64,000 nt of DNA from Nibrella viscosa (lineage in GTDB: Bacteria > Bacteroidota > Bacteroidia > Cytophagales > Spirosomataceae), in contig NZ_BAABHB010000004.1 in NCBI RefSeq assembly GCF_039541875.1, positions 62,001-126,000 of the forward strand, in the 5' to 3' direction. The position numbers and the translations under genes were made by a program. Under the pieces are notes generated by a model. That model was not told the DNA's origin. It ran no database searches and worked only from the letters and a program-made list of their open reading frames with translations. Below, piece by piece: positions 59,601-64,000 of the stretch. Numbering within the stretch: the first letter of the stretch is position 1; each line of letters opens with the position of its first letter.

Positions 59601-61627
59601 CCGGTGCCCCCTTACGCGTAGCAGCGAAGGACTTTCGGCTATCGGAGATGGCGGCCCTGGCCAATCAGGATTCTACCCTGATCGGCGGGGTTTTAAACGG
59701 CGATGTCATTGTCCGCGACATCACCGGAACCCCATCGTTCACGGGTGATGTGCGGGTCGATAGTCTGACTGTCATGGAAAAACCGATAGGCACCCTGACG
59801 GCCCGTATGACCAACACGGCCGATAACCAGATTCAGGTAGCCGCCAACCTGTCGGGGCCGTATAACCAGGCGCAGGTGACGGGCTTGTACAATCCTTCAT
59901 CGGAAACACAGCCGCTGAATTTCCGGGTAAATCTGGAGCGGCTGGATGCCCGCACCGTAGAGGCTTTCAGCTTCGGAGAACTCCGCCAGGCGAAAGGACA
60001 GCTTACCGGACAGTTTACCGTGACCGGATCGCCCAGCTCACCCCAGATGAACGGAACCGTTTCGTTTGATTCGGTTGCTTTTAATATCGCGCAGCTTAAC
60101 ACTACGTACCGGATCGACCGCGAAACGCTGCGGCTGAACGGCCAGACCATTGCTTTTCAGGATTTCGATGTGACTGATACGCTGGGGCGTACGCTGACCA
60201 CCAATGGTACGGTAACGCTAAAGTCGTTGCCCGATCAGGTAAACTATGACCTCCGGATACGGGCAGAAAAGTTCCTGGTGCTCGACGCGGCCCGTAAAGA
60301 CAATGATTATTTGTACGGTAATGCCGCCGTCACCGGTAATCTCCGGGTCAGTGGTAGCGGCAGTACGCCATCCATTGTGGGGAACATACGACTGGAAGAC
60401 AACGCCAAAGTGACGGTTGTGCTGCCCGACGAGTCGATGGATGTCAATGAAGCCCGGCAGACGGTCATTTTTATTGATCCGGCCGATTCGCTGGCTTTGC
60501 AGAAATACCTCACCCGGCCCAGACCCGATACTACCCAGGCCCGGCTCTCGTTCGATAATGTAACCAATACCAATATCTCGCTGAATCTGGAAGCGACCGA
60601 CCGGTCGGAGATCACGATTGTGGTGGATGAACTGAATGGCGATTACCTCCGTGCCCGCGGCAATGCCCGGCTGAACGTAGAGATGAGCGCCAGCGGGGAT
60701 GTTAATGTGTACGGCCGTTACGATGTTACCGAGGGTGAGTACGAAATGACCTATCAGGTACTAAAGCGGCAGTTTCAGATTCAGAAGGGCAGCTACATCA
60801 ACTTCTCCGGCGATCCAATGCGGGCCGATGTCAACATTACCGCCGTGTATGAGACAATGGCTACCCCGGCTGATCTGATTGCCAACGAATCGACCCAGCC
60901 CATACCGGCCGAGGCCCGGCAGAAAATCCCGTTCCAGGTGCTGTTGAAGATGAGCGGTAACCTGTCGAATCCGGATATCAAATTCGACATTATCGTACCC
61001 GAGAAGAGCTTTGTCTCTACTGCCGCGGTGGTCCGCACGGTGAAAGATAAGCTAGCCATGCTGCGGCAGGATGAATCGCAGATCAACAAGCAGGTATTTG
61101 CCCTGCTGGTGCTGAACGGGTTTATTTCGGAGAATACCTCCAACTTCTTTTCCGGCTCGGGCGATGGCGGAGGAGCCGAAAACCTGGCCCGCAACAGTGT
61201 CAGCAAACTGCTGTCGGAGCAGTTACAGCGGATGGCGTCCAACGTGCTGCAAGGGTTTAACGTCGACTTCGACCTGATGTCTAGTTCATACGCAGGAACA
61301 GGTGCCGCGCCGGCTACCCGGACCGACCTCAACGTGGGCTTATCGCGGAGCTTTTTACAGGGGCGGCTGAATGTGGCAGTAGGTCGCAACTTTGTGTTGC
61401 AGAACAATACCGCCATTGGCCGAAACCCTTCCGAACTGTTTGACAATGTATCGATCACCTACAGCCTGACCCGCGATGGCCGCTATATGCTGCGGGCCTA
61501 CCGCAACAATGCCTACCAGGCCATACTGGAGGGCTTTGTCATTGAAACCGGTATTGGGTTTGTCATCACCCTCGATTACAATACGCTGCGCCAATTATTT
61601 AACAAGGGAAGCGAACCAGACCTATGA
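56627..61627 (+). CDS. tamB: Translocation and assembly module protein TamB
   Basis: Protein of 1666 residues starting with GTG. The signal anchor (about 1-26) is followed by an AsmA-like N-terminal stretch, and long repetitive beta-rich segments form the taco-shaped tube typical of TamB/VPS13-like proteins. The C-terminal DUF490 domain (about 1300-1666) includes GRYDVTEGEYEMTYQVLKRQFQIQKGS, and ends YNTLRQLFNKG. It spans the periplasm from the inner membrane to the outer membrane. The stop codon overlaps the tamL start (ATGA), so the two are coupled. Confidence 0.95.
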   Translation: MKRFFLTALYVILALLFLVAGFLGFIAVTPLGQQFVTRQVNRYLAKKLKTPFSIGSITYRLPDWIALENVYFETPKGDTLLYGRRMYVNLDMWGLLQNRVALNDIQLDNIRLYIKRTLPDTTYNFQFLVDAFDTGDTTTTRDTSAAPLDLSLTLVGFNNVRIRYHDDVVGMDSNFFLDSMRARFDEVNLQRSRYRLDSVQVYGLNATARMYEGVGTSQKTPKSSDTLDLALGHWKVRGVRWDLRTDGAGFETKGKVDRLDMTADYFHLDGQQAAIRSFYLAGADISALQEKQVRTAAPPNRESPEAQDAGWKVKIGQIRLDSNRIRYTDQNQRPQPSGIDFANLDITRFGLMGQGIYYSPEQMYGKIRQAQFREKSGFVLQRFDADFMYSDTMTALTRFYLKTPGTLLRDKLVLRYDSLGQLSNPSSQVVVNMNLRQSSVAVADILRLVPTLADTPPFAGNRNAVFRINARAVGTTASLNIPTFDVATLTDTRIRANGQLRNVTDPNRLVMNITLAEARTNRADLNRLVPPNTLPDSFSLPPALRLTGRIQGKLDNINLDAQIQTGGWGTASYDGSLRGFYTGRRQAYKGTLTLASLDAGKFLQNPQQYGPISGRATFNGQGLDPNTMNTTFDVNVSEATLNGYRYQNLDVEGQLVQGMLTVRGGLNDPNAQINLDTEVGLKQAYPSVEGEIAIQKLDLNALKLYEKPLAMSGVFTVDFASTNPTAPEGRLQARNASVTLDGKTYPIDSLYLVADTDQNRKILMARVPFGEIALNGEFQYTQLPDMFIGEFSKYFKIPDVTYNPVQPPYSANIELKAYQHPLLQAFVPGLTRMDTVRLNGYIDNVRDTTFAANLRTGLVEYDTTVVQGATLSLVAVNDRLNIDGTINAVQTQSLSLNETRLTGTAADNQLQFSVVTEDSAGRDQHGLAGRLAIIDNNYRLNLSRNGLLTNYHTWQADTAGFVQYGKDGILAQQFTIRSEGQILTLNSVEPRPGAPLRVAAKDFRLSEMAALANQDSTLIGGVLNGDVIVRDITGTPSFTGDVRVDSLTVMEKPIGTLTARMTNTADNQIQVAANLSGPYNQAQVTGLYNPSSETQPLNFRVNLERLDARTVEAFSFGELRQAKGQLTGQFTVTGSPSSPQMNGTVSFDSVAFNIAQLNTTYRIDRETLRLNGQTIAFQDFDVTDTLGRTLTTNGTVTLKSLPDQVNYDLRIRAEKFLVLDAARKDNDYLYGNAAVTGNLRVSGSGSTPSIVGNIRLEDNAKVTVVLPDESMDVNEARQTVIFIDPADSLALQKYLTRPRPDTTQARLSFDNVTNTNISLNLEATDRSEITIVVDELNGDYLRARGNARLNVEMSASGDVNVYGRYDVTEGEYEMTYQVLKRQFQIQKGSYINFSGDPMRADVNITAVYETMATPADLIANESTQPIPAEARQKIPFQVLLKMSGNLSNPDIKFDIIVPEKSFVSTAAVVRTVKDKLAMLRQDESQINKQVFALLVLNGFISENTSNFFSGSGDGGGAENLARNSVSKLLSEQLQRMASNVLQGFNVDFDLMSSSYAGTGAAPATRTDLNVGLSRSFLQGRLNVAVGRNFVLQNNTAIGRNPSELFDNVSITYSLTRDGRYMLRAYRNNAYQAILEGFVIETGIGFVITLDYNTLRQLFNKGSEPDL

Positions 61628-63975
61628 AACAACAATACGGCATAGCGCTGCTTGGCTTATTACTCGGTGGAATGCTGCTGGGAGGCTGTAATGTAGCCAA
61701 ACATTTGCCGGCCAATGAGCGCCTGTATGTTGGCACGGATATATATGTTAAAGGCGATTCAGGCGTATCGGCTGCCGAGCAGAAAACGCTTAAGGGGCAG
61801 TTGAAAGAGCTGGCCCGGCCAAAGCCCAACAAAACGCTGTTCGGTTACCCGTATAAAGTATGGCTCTATTACCTGATGGGTGAGCCGCGTCGGGAGAACG
61901 ACTTCCGGGCCTGGTTTCGCCGAAAGCTGGGAGAGCCGCCGGTGCTGGCTAGTGCCAAAGCCATTTCGTCTAACAAGACAGTAATGACGGCGTTTCTTGA
62001 AAACGAAGGCTACTTTCGGTCAGCGGTCGATGGGCGGCTGGAGGAAATAAAAGGATACCAGGCCAGGGCAATTTACGAAGCGACCGTACAACCCCGGTAC
62101 TACATTGATTCCGTAAGGTTTCTGATCGATTCCACCACCATCCGGAAAGAGCTGGTCGCCATTCGCAACCGGTCCTTGCTGAAAGTCGGTAACCCCTACC
62201 GGTTTGAGGTTATAAAAGCCGAACAGGAGCGAATCAGTGAAATGCTCCACCGACGAGGATTCTATTATTTCCAGCCTAATTACGTAGCGGTGCTGGTTGA
62301 TAGTACGACGGGCGACCACCGGGTTCGGATATATATCGCCCTGAAGCCCGACATGCCGGAAGCGGCCGAAATTCCGTACCAAATCCGGGATATTTACGTG
62401 TACCCCAGTTACAGTATACGGGGTGCCGAACGAGATACAAACCAGCGAAATGCTACTGCCTATCAGGGACTGCAGATTGTTGATCCAGGCAATTATTATA
62501 AACCGGAGCTGTTTGCCAATGTAATTGGTTTTCGGCCTGGTATGCGCTACAACAGCCGGATTCAGGACCTCACGCTGTCGCGGCTAATCAGTCTGGGTAC
62601 GTTTAAGTTTGCCCGAAATCGCTTTGAGCCGTCGTTACAGGGTGACTCGGCCGTGCTGGACGTACACTATTACCTGACGCCCTATCCCAAAAAATCGGTT
62701 CGGCTGGAAATTGCCGGCCTGACCAAATCGAACAACCTGGCGGGTTCACAGCTTACGCTGAGCTGGCGTAACCGCAATGCGTTGCGCCGGGCCGAGTTGC
62801 TGACCATCAACGGCACGGCCGGTTTTGAGGTGCAGATCGGGGGAGGAGTGCAGCCCGTTACCAACAACCGGCTTGGCCTCGAAGCTAATCTGACCTTCCC
62901 CCGGCTGGTGTTGCCGTTCCGGTTTCGTTACGACCGACGGCAGGTGCTGCCTAAAACAAATGTGCAGCTCGGTTACGAATTTATCTCCCGACGAACCCTG
63001 TATAACCTGAACTCGGTTAAAGCGTCGTTTGGCTATATCTGGCGTACAGACTTCCGGCTGGAGCATACCTTTCAGCCGTTTAATATCAACTACGTCAATA
63101 CATTTGGTATTACTGACCGGTTTATCGACCTGCTGCTGGATGCCGACCCGGCTACGTTTCAGCAGTATTTCAATGTGCTGACGGCCCGGCAACTTATCTT
63201 AAGTACAATCTATTCCTTCAACTTCAACTCATCACCCCGCACCGCAGGTGCGTATACCTACCGGCTGAATGTCAATCTGGAGCCGGCCGGTAATCTGGCG
63301 GGCCTGCTAATCCAGAACCGAAATGAGGATGGAAACAAAACAATAGCTGGTGTGCCGTTTGCCCAATTCTTCCGGGCCGATATTGACAACCGCCACTACT
63401 TCCACCTGAATCCCGGCTTAACCTGGGCCAACCGGATTTTTGCGGGAATCGGTATTCCTTATGGTAATACGCCTTACGGCAATGCGCCCCAGCTGCCGTT
63501 TATCCGGCAGTATTTTGCCGGGGGGAGTACCAGTCTGCGGGCGTTTCGGCCCCGGGCGGTTGGTCCTGGTTCGTACTCCCGCACCGCCGGCGGCCAGCGG
63601 ATACTGCTGTTGCAGGATGGTGGCGGTGATGTAAAGCTGGAGTTTGGCACCGAACTGCGACAGCGCCTGACGCAGTATTTGCAGGGGGCCTTGTTTCTGG
63701 ATGTCGGTAATGTCTGGATGTACGCCGACGAAACAACCTACGGACCGGGCTCTAAATTTACCAAAGAGTTTTATAAGCAACTGGCAGTAGGTACCGGCGT
63801 TGGATTGCGCATCGACCTGTCGTTTTTTGTGCTGCGTTTCGACCTGGCTTTCCCCCTGCGCAAGCCCTGGCTCGCCGAAGACCAGCGCTGGGTGTTCGAC
63901 GAAATTGCGCCCGGCAGCCGTGCCTGGCGCCGGGATAACCTGATCCTGAACGTAGCGGTGGGGTATCCGTTCTGA
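61624..63975 (+). CDS. tamL: Translocation and assembly module lipoprotein TamL
   Basis: Protein of 783 residues with a lipoprotein signal and lipobox LLGGC near residue 22. It has POTRA-like repeats in the first half and a BamA/TamA-like barrel in the second (GGSTSLRAFRPRAVGPG, the barrel motif, and the C-terminal strand LNVAVGYPF). It is the Bacteroidota counterpart of TamA, which is anchored by lipid rather than by a classical signal peptide. It partners with TamB directly upstream. The final Phe is typical of barrel proteins. Confidence 0.93.
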   Translation: MKQQYGIALLGLLLGGMLLGGCNVAKHLPANERLYVGTDIYVKGDSGVSAAEQKTLKGQLKELARPKPNKTLFGYPYKVWLYYLMGEPRRENDFRAWFRRKLGEPPVLASAKAISSNKTVMTAFLENEGYFRSAVDGRLEEIKGYQARAIYEATVQPRYYIDSVRFLIDSTTIRKELVAIRNRSLLKVGNPYRFEVIKAEQERISEMLHRRGFYYFQPNYVAVLVDSTTGDHRVRIYIALKPDMPEAAEIPYQIRDIYVYPSYSIRGAERDTNQRNATAYQGLQIVDPGNYYKPELFANVIGFRPGMRYNSRIQDLTLSRLISLGTFKFARNRFEPSLQGDSAVLDVHYYLTPYPKKSVRLEIAGLTKSNNLAGSQLTLSWRNRNALRRAELLTINGTAGFEVQIGGGVQPVTNNRLGLEANLTFPRLVLPFRFRYDRRQVLPKTNVQLGYEFISRRTLYNLNSVKASFGYIWRTDFRLEHTFQPFNINYVNTFGITDRFIDLLLDADPATFQQYFNVLTARQLILSTIYSFNFNSSPRTAGAYTYRLNVNLEPAGNLAGLLIQNRNEDGNKTIAGVPFAQFFRADIDNRHYFHLNPGLTWANRIFAGIGIPYGNTPYGNAPQLPFIRQYFAGGSTSLRAFRPRAVGPGSYSRTAGGQRILLLQDGGGDVKLEFGTELRQRLTQYLQGALFLDVGNVWMYADETTYGPGSKFTKEFYKQLAVGTGVGLRIDLSFFVLRFDLAFPLRKPWLAEDQRWVFDEIAPGSRAWRRDNLILNVAVGYPF

Positions 63976-64000
63976 GGCATCCTCCCGAAAATAAACGCGG

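Noticed and set aside
1..64000. tRNA, rRNA, insertion sequences, prophage
   Set aside because: No cloverleaf, rRNA motif, transposase or phage gene was seen; only palindromes.

Overview
The window looks like chromosomal DNA of a Bacteroidota member, most likely order Cytophagales (Spirosoma-like). The evidence is a T9SS-type C-terminal tail on a secreted VCBS protein, Bacteroidota-style promoters (-33 TTTG, -7 TAnnTTTG), a TamB/TamL pair with a lipoprotein TamL, M1 and CarboxypepD/plug proteins, and weak ribosome binding sites. Most of the window is GC-rich. The stretch from about 17.4 to 20.8 kb is visibly AT-rich and looks acquired. No tRNA, rRNA or CRISPR array was seen.

Layout. 0-5.2 kb: end of a response regulator, a REC-adenylate cyclase, purQ, a 5'-nucleotidase split over two genes, and an M1 peptidase. 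5.2-10.7 kb: an SDR oxidoreductase, a broken Uma2 gene, ahcY, an SGNH hydrolase and murF. 10.7-17.4 kb: a secreted VCBS protein, a small acidic protein, a three-PAS histidine kinase and a secreted amidohydrolase. 17.4-20.8 kb: the AT-rich block, with a histidine kinase overlapping a multi-TM protein gene, a 135-residue protein with a Cys-Cys tail, and an unrecognised 274-residue protein with some gasdermin-like traits. 21-29.3 kb: a very large MG2/plug surface protein, an FtsX-type permease, gamma-glutamyltranspeptidase and small proteins. 29.4-35.4 kb: a phenylalanine/tyrosine catabolic cluster on the minus strand (PAH, HPPD, homogentisate dioxygenase, fumarylacetoacetase, flavin reductase, MarR regulator). 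35.7-41.5 kb: a sugar nucleotidyltransferase, small membrane proteins and a giant FAD/Fe-S dehydrogenase. 41.6-49.7 kb: McrB-like and McrC-like genes separated by about 5 kb of unrelated genes. 49.7-56.4 kb: GntP permease, hydrolase, RidA, D-threonine aldolase-like enzyme, SGNH hydrolase, TPR protein and M19 dipeptidase. 56.6-64 kb: tamB and tamL.

A second layer of the window is its palindromes. At least ten long inverted repeats, most of unrelated sequence, sit between genes. Several contain the stop codons of the flanking genes, one has 42-nt arms, one forms a short array of AACGGTTT hairpins, and one lies in frame inside the FAD/Fe-S dehydrogenase gene. The most novel candidates are these repeats and the AT-rich 17.5-20.3 kb cassette. 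All assignments were made by reading the sequence, without database searches.
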